Assembly: GCF_901000735.1 (NCBI RefSeq)
Contig: NC_081551.1
Span: 21,356,545 to 21,420,544 of the forward strand
DNA length: 64,000 nucleotides
Source of the DNA: Corylus avellana
Taxonomy: Eukaryota; Streptophyta; Magnoliopsida; Fagales; Betulaceae
Reading direction: 5' to 3'
In this document: piece after piece, positions 47,448 to 59,549 of the stretch
Numbering within the stretch: position 1 is the first letter of the stretch
Layout: each line of letters opens with the position of its first letter
The notes under the pieces: model-generated
What the model was told of the DNA's origin: nothing
The model's database searches: none
Seen by the model: the letters and a program-made list of their open reading frames with translations, nothing else
Position numbers and translations under genes: made by a program

Positions 47448-47812
47448 CATGAGTGCTCTAGAGACTTGCCAAAGTCTCATAGGAGGCGGCACCACCTCCA
47501 CACTCACATAGGTGGTGTCCATCAAGAATGTGTGCAGAGAACATCTCATCCCAACAAGTAGGGACTATGGACCCATTAAGAGTTTTAAACTCATCCTTAC
47601 TCATTCTGCATCTTTTGTTATTACACCATAAAATGGCTTTCATGAGCGCTCTAGAGACCTACCCAAGTCTCATAGGAGATAGCACCTCCACACTCATATA
47701 GGTGGTATCCATCAAGAGTGTGTGCAGGGAACACCCCATCCCAACAGGTAGGGACTATGGATCCATTAAGAGCTTTAAGCTCATCCTTAATCACTCTGCA
47801 TCTTGTACTGTC
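47448..47812. repeat. Tandem duplication, about 193-bp period, inside the copia element
   Basis: The block beginning CATGAGTGCTCTAGAGAC at 47448 recurs at 47641 (CATGAGCGCTCTAGAGAC) with moderate divergence. It lies between RNase H and the 3' LTR. The minus-strand frame across the first unit is not a recognised domain. Confidence 0.8.
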
Positions 47813-48253
47813 TTACATCATAGGGATGGACTCATAACTAATCTTTTCAATAAGATAGTTAATAAACATTAATTGACAGTACCATATCTCATTTCACTTG
47901 TGACTTCGTTTCCCATTAAACCTCATTCATGGGATCTCCAATCACAGAGGTTGGGTATCAATCACAGTGTCATGATTTGGGTATCAGTCCTATCCCCCTC
48001 GATGCTTCTCTCACTAGCCTTCTTGCTAGTGGCATGGTCAAAGAATCTGCAGAATTCTTTTATGACCTCACAAAGTCCATGGACATATACCGGTCTTAAT
48101 AAGCTGCCTCACAATATTGTACACTTTCTCATTATAGATTCCTTACTCAAGCTTTGGTAGCCTGACAATCACAATAAACACATAGATCCAGCTATGTTAG
48201 CATATAAAGGCAAATTAAATAAATTAACCAATAGGTTCTTTAGCCATTCATCT

Positions 48254-48583
48254 TCAGTTCATGCCTTCTCCAAGGCAATTAACTCTGACTCCATAGTAAA
48301 CCTTGCTATGCAAGTCTTTTTGAGGACTTTCAAGAGATAGCTCTTCCAGCCAGAGTAAACACATAATAGCCATTAGTAGGCTTTGCTCATCTGAATCAAA
48401 AATGCAGTTAGCATCACAATATCCTTTCAAGATAGCAAGATAATCACAATATGACAAACAAAAATTAATTGTGCCATTTAAGAATCTCAACAATTTAGAG
48501 ATAGCATCACAATACTCAATACCATAATTATGAGTATATCTACTCAATTTGCTAGCAACATATGCAATAGCAGGCATGTACAA
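48254..48583 (-). pseudogene. copia RNase H, degenerate
   Basis: Visible matches are DIAYAVSKLSRYT-like AIAYVASKLSRYTHNYG, LLRFLNGT, and LKGYCDANCIFDSDE, which corresponds to the EGYCDANWISD segment of copia RNase H. Several conserved residues are missing. Confidence 0.75.
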
Positions 48584-48999
48584 TTTGTCAAAATATCAAG
48601 CTACCAATGATTTGTGCATATTTTTCCTTGCTAAACACTATCACCATGATTCTTAACCAAGTGTATTTTTTAATCATATGGTGTAGACATAGGTGAATAA
48701 TAAAAGTGCTCAAATCTTTTAAGCATCTTTCAACATAATATGTATGAAATAAAATAATGTAATCATTATCTCTAATAACTTTAATGTCCAACATGACATT
48801 AGATTTACCTATGTCTTACATATCAAAATTAGATGCAAGAAATAATTTAACTTCATGCACAACATCAATGTTAGTTCAAAATAAGCAAGTCATCAATATA
48901 TTAAAAAATAAATAATGACACATTCATTATTGTAAAATTTACTATGTATTTACTTGCACCATTAATCAAATATGCAATAGACAACATCACCTTGTCAAA

Positions 49000-49380
49000 C
49001 TATTCATGCCACTTTTTAGGAGCTTGCTTTAATCCATACAAGGATTTCACTAGTTTGCACACTTTATGTTCTTGAAGGGGAATTACTAGTCCCTCGGGCT
49101 GCTCCATATAAATCTCTTCATCATTTAGAAAAATAACTTTGACATCCATTTGATGTACAACAAGTTTATAAATATAAACAATGGCAAATAACATTTCAAT
49201 AGATGCAATTTTAGTAACTGAAAAATAAGTATCAATTAATCAACATTTTGCATTTACTTGTAGCTTTTAGCTACCAAGTCTACCATGTACTTATCTATTG
49301 TATCATCCGGTTTAAGCTTCTTCTTAAACACCTATATATAACGAGTTGATTTGCTCTTAGAAGGTAACTCAACGAGTTCT
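49000..49380 (-). pseudogene. copia reverse transcriptase, degenerate
   Basis: The minus strand reads VELPSKSKSTRYI, stop, VFKKKLKPDDTIDKY, then [20 protein letters not shown] and [20 protein letters not shown]. These are the N-terminal and palm motifs of copia reverse transcriptase. Stops and frame changes show it is dead. Confidence 0.85.
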
Positions 49381-49623
49381 AAAGCATGGTTAGACATAAT
49401 TTATTCAAATTCGTTATTTATAGCTTCTAACCAAAAAAATGCATCAAAAAGAGATTTAATTGCTTCATCATAACATATTGAATAATTATCAACAATATAA
49501 GCAATAAAATCATTACCGAGATTCCTTCCGTTCTAGCTCACTTGCTTCTTCTCAATTCTTACACATCATCAACAATTTTATTAGAAGCACCAAAAAATCA
49601 TGAAATAATTTTTTCTTTATTTT

Positions 49624-49839
49624 TCAAAGGAACACATGCTCAAAGATAATAACATTTTTAGATTCAATAATAGCATTGCAATCTAAAACATCACTCTTGA
49701 TAGTAAGGAATCTATAGCATGAACTATTACATGTAAAACCAATAAAATCACAATCATAGGTTTTAAAACCAAGTTTCCTCATTTTAGGTTTGGGTAACAT
49801 AATATTTGTTAAATACCCCCACACTTCAAGGTATTCCAA
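49624..49839 (-). pseudogene. copia integrase C-terminal region, degenerate
   Basis: LEVWGYLTNIMLPKPKMRKL, KTYDCDFIGFT, SSCYRFLTIKS and IIESKNVIIFEH correspond to the copia integrase C-terminal GKGY-like region that precedes reverse transcriptase. The rest of the integrase is not recognisable. Confidence 0.8.
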
Positions 49840-51404
49840 ACAATGCTTATGAATGTGACAAACAAAATAATGGCTTCCCCCACACTTTGGTAGATAGCCT
49901 AAAAACTGATAATCATACCATTCATAATTTATTCCAGTATTCTAATTTCTCTTCATTCTCTTGATGTATGCAAGATTTACATGTATAAATCTATCATGCT
50001 AAATATTAATGGAATAAACCAAAAAGTCATCAGAAAATAAATTTTTTAATAATAGCACACAAATGCTTTAAGAAATGACTTCTATGAGCTCATTTTTCTA
50101 TAAGTATGATCTATTATTTACTCTTCTTTCTTTTCTGTCAGTTGACAGTTCTAAATATGTTTTAAAATTACTAATCATCACTTGTGATTTTTCAACATGA
50201 TCCTTATATATTATATATATAGGGGTTGCATATTTCAAGTTCTATCAAGATTTTAAAAATAAAATCTTTTTAACTAAAGCCCCAATAAATATGCAAAGTA
50301 TCAAGCCCAACCAAATAATAATCAACTATTATTGGCTCATTTTAATAAATACGCCAATGATATCATTCTTATGATATGATAAATTTATCATGTATCAAAT
50401 GAACCTCAATAATCACATATATTTTATTCTGGACCATCATGTCAGTGAAATTTGAAAGCTGAATGATATATATGAAGAACTACCAAATAACTTAAAATGG
50501 TTATGCTAATCTAGCATGTCATAGCTAACATAAATGCTAGATACTATTTCTTTTTTTTTTTAAAAAAAAATAGATGAATCAATAGAAGCCACCGCTTCTC
50601 ATATGCAAAATTCATGTAATTATAAAATTTTGCACCAGCTTTAATTCAATCAAGGAGCACCATCATAACTTCAATTTTTTTTTATTTTAATAAATGAAAT
50701 GTATATTATGTCTTAAAAAATAAGACCTATGAATCAGAGTTTAAAACTCACAGCGGAGCCAACAGCTTTACTCCAAGATCTTTCAAAATAGATTGTCGTC
50801 ACTACATGCCAACAAGGTGTCGTGAGAACCAATCGACTCAATATGCACACCATATCTCTTCCTCCTATTATGTGCTTACCTGCAAAAATCTTTAGCAAAG
50901 TGGTATTCTCTGCACACAATTAGCAATACTTATGTATTTTCTCCATCACACCATGAGAAACTACTCATTGTTATTATTATTAATCTACATGGATGTTTTC
51001 CAGCCAAGCTTAGCACAACATAACAAAGAAAATGCTAAGTTCTACAAATCCATAAAAAGGCTTAATTCTATTTATTGTAAGAATAGTAACCCAACAATAA
51101 AAGATTATTTGACAAACAAATTAAATTAACATAAATTTGAGTTCAAATAATCAAAAACTCTTTCAATTAAAATATTTTCACTTTCAATACCTACACATGA
51201 GATTAAGCTCTTTTTCTGATAAACAAATCAATTATCAGAATTTTTCACAACAAAATCTTTCCACCCAAGAATTGATTTCATTATTCTCGTATGCGAATTA
51301 TATACCACAAACTTTTATAGTATTTGACTTCTCATAAGTTTAAATACTATTGTTATGATACTAATCAAAATATTTGTGCAACCATCATAATCAACCTTTA
51401 AGAT

Positions 51405-52196
51405 TGTTGGAAATAATTTTGGATGGTGCACAAATTCTCATTGATATAAAATAATTACAATATGAAAATTAACAATAAAATAAATAAAATACAAGAGATG
51501 AAAAGTAGAGTATGGAAAGATCTCACAATGCTATAGAATCACACAAGAGCGTTGTCCTTAAAGGTTGATTCGTGCGTCCCGGAGTGTATAACAAAGTGCA
51601 ATCGGATCCTTTGACACGCAACTGCCCAAGATTAGACTATAGCGTCTAACTTGGTTAAGGACGTACTTCCAATAACGAAGTCTAATAGAACAACCCTTTA
51701 ATTTGCTTGAAAAATATGATGGAAAATGAAACAAAAATACTCTCCATATTGCTATTTCATAGAAAGATAATATACTCGAACAAAACTTTTGTATAGACAC
51801 AAAAGTTAAAAAACAGTAAAAAGTATGTTATTTTTTTTGTTTTTGTAAGACACACCTTGTCTTGGAAAATTGAGAATATATATAGACATAGGAAGTTGAG
51901 TTTTGTCTTAAAGCTCATAATCAAGTGTTAAAGACCAAGTGGGTAAAACGGTCACAAACAATTAAAGAAAATTCAATGAGTTTAATGATTCATTGTCAAA
52001 AAAACGTATGGAAAACCAATTGACTTTAATGACCAACAGTCATAAGTGTTACAACTGATTTTTTTTTTTTGCTTTCATAAAAACTCATGATCAAACGGTA
52101 AGATGTTTAAGAGATTGAATGCAGACGGTCAATAAGAAATTAAAGTCAAAGAAAATAAAGAGTAAATAAAAATGTTTGTAACACACAATTACAACA
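51405..52196 (-). repeat. 5' LTR of the copia element (right)
   Basis: 792 bp with TG...CA ends, oriented with transcription to the left. The PAL-C upstream flank resumes directly at 52197. Confidence 0.88.
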
Positions 52197-53161
52197 GAAA
52201 GTTTATTATCCTTCTACTTTGGATTTTCTATAGTAAATGATCAATTATGATTGACTGTCTCAAAATAGTTTCATCTTTGATGTGTTCAAATTCAACTATA
52301 ATAAAGTGATTTGAATTTGTAATGCCTCAATGAGGTCTTTGATAACACTTCTATTTATAACAAATTATAACAAATTACAAGATATACATTTGGCTTTGAA
52401 ATACAAGTTTCAAACATAACAAACTAACTCAATAATAAATAAAATATTATCTAATATTGCATTTGACTTGATCTTTAGCTTTATCTTATGTATTTAAATC
52501 TGAGGAGATTATTTCAGCATCAGCTGCCTTAAAATGGTTTTAGTTTTATACTTGATATATATATGTTCAAAGGATTTGCAATATTTGGTCACTAAATATC
52601 ATTGCCACATTGTGCGAAGCCTTTTCCTTTTGGTAATTGGTTTAACTTTTAATTAGTGCAATAACTTTTAATTTTAAGACAGTGCATATTCGTGTGCTTA
52701 ATTGGGTTGGATTCGGGTCCCTTCAAATATAATATTATAAATGTAACACACACACTAGTGTAATCTTGTGTCGTGAAATACCAAACTCAACTCCCCGCTT
52801 ATCCGGCTGCGGGCTGGTCAATCTTGGCATGCATTTTTCTATCTCATTATCACTAATTTGATCACCATTCACCAAGGAATAACCCTCAGAGTCAATGGTC
52901 TTGTATGGAGTAATTGGAAGAAGCGACCCGCACAAACCCCACCAACCAAAACCTTCCACCATATCCTATTATATATCCTTCCATGCAACTTCAATCTTCA
53001 CCAACCAAAACCCCTCTTTCGACCAAGACATTAACGTTGATACAGGCCGCCACTTGAGCACTTGTGACTACTATAAATAGATGCGACTAACTACTTCCCT
53101 CTCAAACTCACCAACAACTCACCAATCCCACCTCTGAAATCTCTTCTCAAATCCAAAAGAC
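52197..53161 (+). promoter_or_regulatory. PAL-C upstream and promoter
   Basis: Homologous to the PAL-D (58250-59549) and inverted PAL-B upstream regions, but without the long SINE. AC-II elements ACCAACC are at 52941-52947 and 53000-53006, and the TATA box TATAAATA is at 53072-53079. The 10-bp palindromic G-box unit of PAL-B and PAL-D is absent near 52880. An upstream ATG at 53081 opens an 18-codon frame, but it lies between the TATA box and the expected start of transcription. Confidence 0.7.
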
Positions 53162-55471
53162 ATGGCAACCGACGGACTTGCCCGCCCACTCAAACATGTC
53201 CGTCCAATTCCTCCGCCTCTTCCTCTCTCAAAAGACACCGTCAACCTCATTTGTGTGTCGGAAAATTCTCACTTGTCAGCCCCTCTACACTGGAAGAAAG
53301 CTGCAGAGGCACTCCAATGCACCCATTTCGATGAAGTCTGCCGAATGGTGTCCCAATTTTCAAAGTTGCAAACCGTCGACATCCAGGGCACCTCCCTCAC
53401 TGTTGCTCAGGTCACTGCAATCGCTCGCCGCAGTGAAGTCAAGGTTAACCTTGATGAAGCCACGGCGCGTGAACGTGTCGCCAAAAGCGCCAACTGGGTT
53501 GCCGACAACATCTCCCGTGGAACAGACACGTACGGTGTTACCACTGGGTTTGGAGCCACGTCACACCGGCGCACCAGCAAAACTACCGACCTCCAGACAG
53601 AGCTTATACGGTTCCTTAATGCCGGAGTGATCGGGAAGGAGAGTCTTCCGTCCACTTATTCAAAGGTAGCTATGCTCGTTCGCGCAAACACACTGATGCA
53701 GGGCTATTCCGGTATTCGTTGGGAGGTACTCGAAGGCATGGCCAAACTGATGAACAAAAATTTGATCCCGAAGCTGCCCCTAAGGGGGACTATCACTGCT
53801 TCGGGGGATCTTGTACCGCTTTCTTATATTGCTGGTTTATTGACTGGCCGCCATAATTCCAAAGTGGTCACCCCTGAAAATGAAGAAATCACAGCCTTGG
53901 AAGCTCTCAAGAGGGCAGGAATTCCAGCTCCTTTCGAGCTCCAAGCAAAGGAAGGCTTAGCTCTTGTAAATGGGACGGCTGTTGGCTCGGCTGTGGCTGC
54001 AACGGTTTGTTTTGATGCCAACGTTTTGGCACTGTTTGCAGAAGTTCTCTCTGCTTTCTTTTGCGAAGTCATGGTCGGCAAGCCCGAGTTCACAGACCCA
54101 TTGACGCATGAGCTCAAGCACCATCCTGGCCAGATTGAAGCAGCTGCTATCATGGAGTACCTTTTGGATGAGAGCGACTACATGAAGGAAGCAAATCTTC
54201 GTCACGAGAAAGACCCATTGTCAAAGCCAAAACAGGACAGGTATGCACTCAGAACCTCTCCCCAGTGGCTCGGACCCCAAATTGAAGTTATTCGCATGGC
54301 AACGCATTCAATTGAAAGGGAAATCAATTCTGTGAATGACAACCCATTGATCGATGTTGCTCGAGATATTGCTCTCCATGGAGGGAATTTCCAGGGTACA
54401 CCAATCGGTGTCTCCATGGACAATCTCCGCATTGCCGTTGCAGCAATTGGGAAACTCATGTTTGCTCAATTCTCTGAGCTCGTATGTGACTACTACAACA
54501 ATGGGTTGCCTTCCAATTTGAGCGGCGGGCCTAATCCAAGCTTGGATTATGGGTTCAAAGGGGCAGAGATAGCCATGGCTGCATACTGCTCTGAGCTTCA
54601 GTACCTGGCCAACCCTGTCACAACACACGTACAGAGTGCTGAACAACACAATCAAGATGTAAATTCTCTGGGTTTGATTTCAGCGAGAAAGAGTGCAGAA
54701 GCCATTGAGATCCTGAAGCTTATGTCTGCCACATACATGGTGGCGCTTTGCCAGGCAGTTGATCTGAGACATCTGGAGGAGAACATGAGGGAGGTTGTCA
54801 AACATGTCGTCCTCCAAGTTGTGAGGAAGACCCTTTACACTGCTGAAGATGGATCGCTGCTGGAATCCCGTTTCTGCGAGAAAGAATTGTTGCAGGTAAT
54901 TGAACACCTGCCGGTATTCTCTTATCTCGACGACCCCACAAATCCCTCTTATGCCCTCTTGTCCCAACTGCGAGAAGTGCTTGTAGAGAAAGCACTGGAA
55001 GATCCTTCAAAGGGTGAAAATGGAAATGACGAGGGCTTCTCAATCTTCAAGCGGATTCCAGTATTCCTAGACGAACTGAAAGCAAGGCTTGGAGAGGAGG
55101 TAACGAAAGCGCGGGAGAGATTTGAGAAAGGAGATTTTCCGGTGGCGAACAGAATAAAGAAATGCAGGACATATCCGATCTATCGGTTAGTGAGGAGTGA
55201 AGTGGGGACAGAGCTGCTAAGCGGAGCGAAGAAGGTGAGTCCAGGGGAGGATATAGAAAAGGTATATGAGGCGATCAATGAAGGGAAATTGGGAGATGTG
55301 GTGGTGAAGTGCTTGACAAATTGGAAAGGGTGTGCTGGTCCATTCACTCCGAGGCCTCTGTCGTTGTCTTCTCCAATGCAATGTAATCCTGAGTATTGGG
55401 GTTGGTTTGAGAAGGTTAGATCTCCTAGAGTTCCAACTCCTACCAGTGGCGGCCGCGGAGGAGCCTTTTGA
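53162..55471 (+). CDS. PAL: Phenylalanine ammonia-lyase, intronless, complete (PAL-C)
   Basis: 769 residues in a single exon, with the same catalytic set as PAL-B (Tyr124, Ala213-Ser214-Gly215, Asn270, Gln358/Tyr361/Arg364, Phe410, Glu494) and the Phe151-Leu152 selectivity pair. It differs from PAL-B mainly near the N-terminus ([22 protein letters not shown]) and ends RGGAF. It shares INEGK near residue 706 with PAL-B and PAL-E. It carries the same long C-terminal tail ([17 protein letters not shown]). The 3' flank is of the type shared only with PAL-E. It is head to head with PAL-B and direct with PAL-D. It should be an active cytosolic PAL feeding the phenylpropanoid pathway. Confidence 0.95.
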   Translation: MATDGLARPLKHVRPIPPPLPLSKDTVNLICVSENSHLSAPLHWKKAAEALQCTHFDEVCRMVSQFSKLQTVDIQGTSLTVAQVTAIARRSEVKVNLDEATARERVAKSANWVADNISRGTDTYGVTTGFGATSHRRTSKTTDLQTELIRFLNAGVIGKESLPSTYSKVAMLVRANTLMQGYSGIRWEVLEGMAKLMNKNLIPKLPLRGTITASGDLVPLSYIAGLLTGRHNSKVVTPENEEITALEALKRAGIPAPFELQAKEGLALVNGTAVGSAVAATVCFDANVLALFAEVLSAFFCEVMVGKPEFTDPLTHELKHHPGQIEAAAIMEYLLDESDYMKEANLRHEKDPLSKPKQDRYALRTSPQWLGPQIEVIRMATHSIEREINSVNDNPLIDVARDIALHGGNFQGTPIGVSMDNLRIAVAAIGKLMFAQFSELVCDYYNNGLPSNLSGGPNPSLDYGFKGAEIAMAAYCSELQYLANPVTTHVQSAEQHNQDVNSLGLISARKSAEAIEILKLMSATYMVALCQAVDLRHLEENMREVVKHVVLQVVRKTLYTAEDGSLLESRFCEKELLQVIEHLPVFSYLDDPTNPSYALLSQLREVLVEKALEDPSKGENGNDEGFSIFKRIPVFLDELKARLGEEVTKARERFEKGDFPVANRIKKCRTYPIYRLVRSEVGTELLSGAKKVSPGEDIEKVYEAINEGKLGDVVVKCLTNWKGCAGPFTPRPLSLSSPMQCNPEYWGWFEKVRSPRVPTPTSGGRGGAF

Positions 55472-57228
55472 TGTCCTTGACTGCTTGTTTCTCTTCTTCT
55501 TCTTTTGAAACGCTTGTATGAGATTACGATTTAGTCCCCAACATTTCTGTTGTAAACATCGATCCTAAAATCACATTAAATATTTTTTGCCTTTCAATTG
55601 GAAACGTATCTCTTGTTAATTCTTATGAGCCAAACGTTGCCTACTTGTTTGGGAAGACAATTCTTCCCAATTTTTCTCAACTTTTTTTCTCTTTTTTAGT
55701 TGATTTGATACCACTAATACTCAACTCAGAGAAGTGCTAAATAGTCAAACAAATAAACTCAAAAAAATTTACAAATTGACATGACATAGGTTTTTAAATT
55801 TAAAAAATGCAATTCTTTCTCTCTTATCTGCCATTCACGGTCTGCTATGTCAGTTTGAAAATTTTTTTAGGTTCATTTGTTTGGCTCTCTAGCACTTCCT
55901 CTCAACTCCACTCAAAATTTTTCAACTTTATTCAAAATTTTATATTCTTCAAACAATCCAAACGTAATCTCTAACTCTTTTTTCTCCTTGATATTTATAA
56001 TTTTAAATTCATTTCAATAGAATAGAAAAAAATCACAAACCCAAACTTGTCCTACAAATATGCTTTTCCTCGGTTTTTTTTTTTTTTTTTTTTTTAAAAA
56101 AATATAATAAAGTTTCCGTATTGCACGAGTTGCCACTTGGTAAATTAAAATTATGGCATAATTCATTTATTAAAAAAAAAATGATGTTTGTCAATTTCCC
56201 GCCCACACGTAATTTGAGAGCGGAAGAAGCATTTGAGTCAAACACGTGTCACTTGGGTTAGTGAGAAGACATGCACGTCTGCTGTCTTCATGAATTTTAA
56301 AGCAGCGTCTCTCGATTCATTTCGACCGACCTCTTGGTGTCTTTTTGCTTCTGGTCATGTTTGAAACACCAAATGATTATTTTATTGATAAAGTAAATAA
56401 TTATTACCAGGTAAGTGGGTATAGAAGAAATTGGAATGAAATTAAATAATTATGTATTTTACTCTGGTACAATATAATATGCTAATGATTAGAATCATGT
56501 AGTCGCCCTTTTAAATCGGATTACATTATAGTCTAATGCAACTCCATCGTTGTATAAGAGTAGAGTAAGACTCAGTGTGGTTAATACTATTCTTTTTTTT
56601 TTCGTCTCTTATATTGATTAAGAAATAAAAAAAAAAAGGCTAATAATGATAGATCGGAGAATTCTCATTTTGGGAGTTAAATTCTTACCTTAATATATAT
56701 TCAACTATTTTAGAAATTTTCTTGTGAAGTTATACCACAGATGATAAATTTAAGATTGATGTGCTTATTATAATTCACTCCTCAGTGCGTCTCTTGGCTT
56801 TGTTTAAAATTTTAAATTATTCGTGTACCTACTACTTGTTTGTTTGAAGAATTAGTGCATCCAAGTACTCCAAAGAAGACCATTGACTTAGAGGAGATGC
56901 CACTCACTCACATGCCCCCTGACTCTATTCCTTCTTGGCATGGTTGGTGGGTGTCTTGGTCGTTCATTTCAACTCCTTATTGTCTATTAGCTTTGCCTTT
57001 TATGATGCATGAATCACGATTTGTGGGACGTAGCATCATCAAATTATTGGCTGATGCAAGTAACAGTACTACATTAATGACTGTATTTTAAACTGTCTTT
57101 TAAGGAGGAGTTCGGCTTGTAAAGTAATTAAGGTACATCATAACACTCTGACGCTCAAATCAGTACGTAAAATTTTTTTAAATAAAGAACGATAACAAGT
57201 AAAACTAAAGAAAGGAGAGTTAAAGAAC

Positions 57229-57231
<3 letters not shown>
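55472..57231. other. PAL-C 3' flank and spacer
   Basis: 55472 to about 56072 is the inverted counterpart of 62318-63049 beside PAL-E and carries the empty site of the SINE found there (about 55614-55634). The rest is AT-rich. An 83-residue frame at 56840-57091 (MFEELVHPSTPKKT...) is not recognised and is probably chance. I see no supported gene. Confidence 0.6.

Positions 57232-57262
<31 letters not shown>
57232..57262. repeat. (TA)n microsatellite
   Basis: About 15 TA units at the far edge of the PAL-D upstream arm. The corresponding PAL-B position is only CATATAT before the LTR at 41836. Confidence 0.95.
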
Positions 57263-57265
<3 letters not shown>

Positions 57266-57789
57266 TGATAGATCGAGTGCCTTCAAGATTGACCATAAGA
57301 TAAGAATAACAAGACTGACCAGCAGGATGGAGTATTTTTCTCGTTTTTGTTTGTTTTTGTTGTTGTTTTCACTCTACCTATCAAACAAGATTCCAAATTT
57401 TTAGTTCAACACAGACTTGCTTCTCTGCAGGAAATGCTATATTTGAACTTGGATCCACCGCATCCACTTGAACTCTACTTCTCAGCAAGAGATGCTTTAT
57501 TTAAACAGTTTTCCTGGTGGTGGAATATGAACATATAGGAAAGCATTTGCAAAAGAGGAGAATTGAAAAATAAATAAAAGGGTTTTTCGGTATGGGTCGG
57601 TAAGAAATAACTCTAATATGATTAAGTTAGTATGTATTTAAAGAATAACTCGAAATGAAAATAGGACTGAGTTTTTGAAAAGAGGCTAAAAGTCGTTATT
57701 ACTTGAATGTGGGTTGCCTTTTATCATAGTCTACCATCAACTTCTCACCGTCGGTTCCTTCATGAAAGTTTTTGGAGTGGTTTATCCCA

Positions 57790-58110
57790 CGTCTCTTCAC
57801 ATTATAATGGGTACACTTGTGTACCCACAAATCTAGTTGCGTGAATGAGCAAGATGCATAAATATTCTAATTCTCTATTCACGGTTGAAGTATAATATAT
57901 TGTTGCTAGAAGTTGCTGGCTGCACTTAGTTGCTATGGATGAAGAAACTATTAATTACAGATTATGGATTTCTCCAAGACACTATAATGGTCTACTTAAT
58001 TTGACAATCAAAGTACGATCAATATCTCCAAAAATCATGTGCATCACCCACGAACCAAATACATTGACATCAAGTATATATCACTTTATTCTTGACTTAG
58101 ATTCAGTCTA
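57790..58110 (+). mobile_element. Ty1/copia RNase H remnant (second copy)
   Basis: Broken frames read LVA, stop, MSKMHKYSNSLFTVEV, then DNQSTINISKNHVHHPRTKY. They match the copia RNase H end where family members read CDNSSAINISKNP and RTKHIDIR. Its mirror copy is at 40985-41290. It is an old remnant duplicated along with PAL. Confidence 0.7.
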
Positions 58111-58387
58111 AGATGTTGCTCTAGACTTTTCGATAAGGAAATCATGTAATATATAGAAGACTGGCCAATGAGCACTTAGGGCTACTAAGGAAACAAGGAG
58201 GTAAGGAAGGAATGTACGTAGGGTCTTAATATTTTACAAGGAAATTTGAAGTTTATTATGCTTCTACTTCGAATTTTCTATAGTAAATGATGAATTGGGT
58301 TTGACTGTGTCAAAATAGTTTCATCTTTGATGTGTTCAAATTCAGCTATAATAAAGTGATTTGAATTTGTAATGCCTCAATGAGGTC

Positions 58388-58710
58388 TTCTTCTTTCTTT
58401 TTCTTTTTTTTGTTTCTAATTAAAAAAGGCGGGAAATGACGATCAATGTAATTTTCTCCCTTGGGCACGACCATCGAGGTTCCCATCCATTGTGGAATGT
58501 TAGGTTTGAGCCATAGCTTCTGCCTGAGAAGATGAGTACGTCACCACAACCCTACCAAAGTGCAAGTTGTTAAAGCCTTTTCTTAGTAGCATCTGGTTCG
58601 CGGACTACTACCGCAAGCAGGTTCGAATCCATGACCACTAGGAAGAAAGGAGGGAGGAATTAAACCCTATCACCTGCTGCTTTACCAACTCAACTATACC
58701 ACCTTGGTGG
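58388..58710 (-). mobile_element. Long tRNA-derived SINE, second family (paralogous copy)
   Basis: Inverse counterpart of 40411-40715, with target duplications TGCCTCAATGAGGTC at 58373-58387 and 58711-58725. It differs from the PAL-B copy by scattered substitutions and a longer pyrimidine tail. Confidence 0.8.
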
Positions 58711-59254
58711 TGCCTCAATGAGGTCTTTAATAATTAATACTTCTATTTATAGCAAATTATAACAAATTACAAGATATACATTTGGCTTTGAAATACAAAT
58801 TTCAAACATAACAAACTAACAAACTAAATCAATATTAGATAAGATATTATCTAATATTGCATTTAACTTGATCTTCAGCTTTATATTGTGTATTCAAATC
58901 TGAGGAGATTATTTCAATATTAGCTGCCTTAAAATAGTTTTATACTTGATGTGTTCAAAGGATTTGGAATATTTGGTCACCAAATATCATTGTCACATTG
59001 TGCGAAGCGTTTTCCTTTTGGTAATTGGTTTAATTTTTAATTAGTGCAATAATTTATAATTTCTAAGACGGTGCATATTCGTGTGCTTAATTGGGTTGGA
59101 TTCGGGTCACTTCAAATATAAAATTATAAATGTAACACAAGCACGAGTGTAATCTTGTGTGGTGAAATACCAAACTCAAACTCTCGGCTGGTCAATCTTG
59201 GCATGCATCTTTCCATCTCATTATCACTAATTTGATCACCATTCACCAAGGAAG

Positions 59255-59549
59255 CACGTGCTATAACCCTCAGAGTCAATGGTCTTGTATGGAGTAATTG
59301 GAAGAAGCGACCCGCACAAACCCCACCAACCAAAACCTTCCCACCATATCCTATTATATATCCTTCCATGCAACTTCAAGCTTCACCAACCAAAACCCCT
59401 CTTTCGACCAAGACATTAACGTTGATGCAGGCCGCCACTTGAGCACTTGCGACTACTATAAATAGATGCCACTAACTACTTCCCTCTCAAACACATCAAC
59501 AACAACTCACCAATCCCACCTCTCAAATCTCTTCTCAAATCCTAAAGAC
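59255..59549 (+). promoter_or_regulatory. PAL-D core promoter
   Basis: G-box CACGTG at 59255-59260 within AGCACGTGCT. AC-II elements ACCAACC at 59325-59331 and 59385-59391. TATA box TATAAATA at 59457-59464. An in-frame ATG at 59466 directly follows the TATA box and is therefore unlikely to be in the mRNA. Confidence 0.72.

Larger units (their letters stand above)
46411..52196 (-). mobile_element. Degenerate Ty1/copia retrotransposon
   Basis: LTRs at 46411-47175 (outer end lost in the gap) and 51405-52196 (792 bp, TGTTGGAAATAATTTTGG to AATTACAACA). The internal 4.2 kb is read on the minus strand and, in order, shows integrase C-terminus, reverse transcriptase and RNase H, which is the copia order. 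All are broken by stops and frameshifts. A purine tract (minus-strand GTGGGGGA) borders the 3' LTR at 47176. I find no standard Met-tRNA primer site beside the 5' LTR and no recognisable gag, so the gag/protease part is probably deleted. The element truncates the PAL-C upstream region at 52197. Confidence 0.85.
57263..59260. repeat. PAL-D upstream flank, arm of an inverted repeat with the PAL-B upstream
   Basis: Matches 39875-41835 in inverse orientation. Together with the genes, the two arms are about 4.6 kb each (37140-41835 and 57262-61975). There is no host gene in the arm. Confidence 0.85.

Noticed and set aside
47458..47643. 61-residue Cys-containing minus-strand frame
   Set aside because: It lies in a tandem duplication in the non-coding tail of the copia element; not a recognised domain.
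53407..55043. Antisense and shifted frames within PAL genes, repeated in all copies
   Set aside because: Shadows of the conserved PAL coding sequence.
56840..57091. 83-residue frame MFEELVHPSTPKKT between PAL-C and PAL-D
   Set aside because: No recognised domain, no homologue in the window, surrounded by AT-rich spacer.
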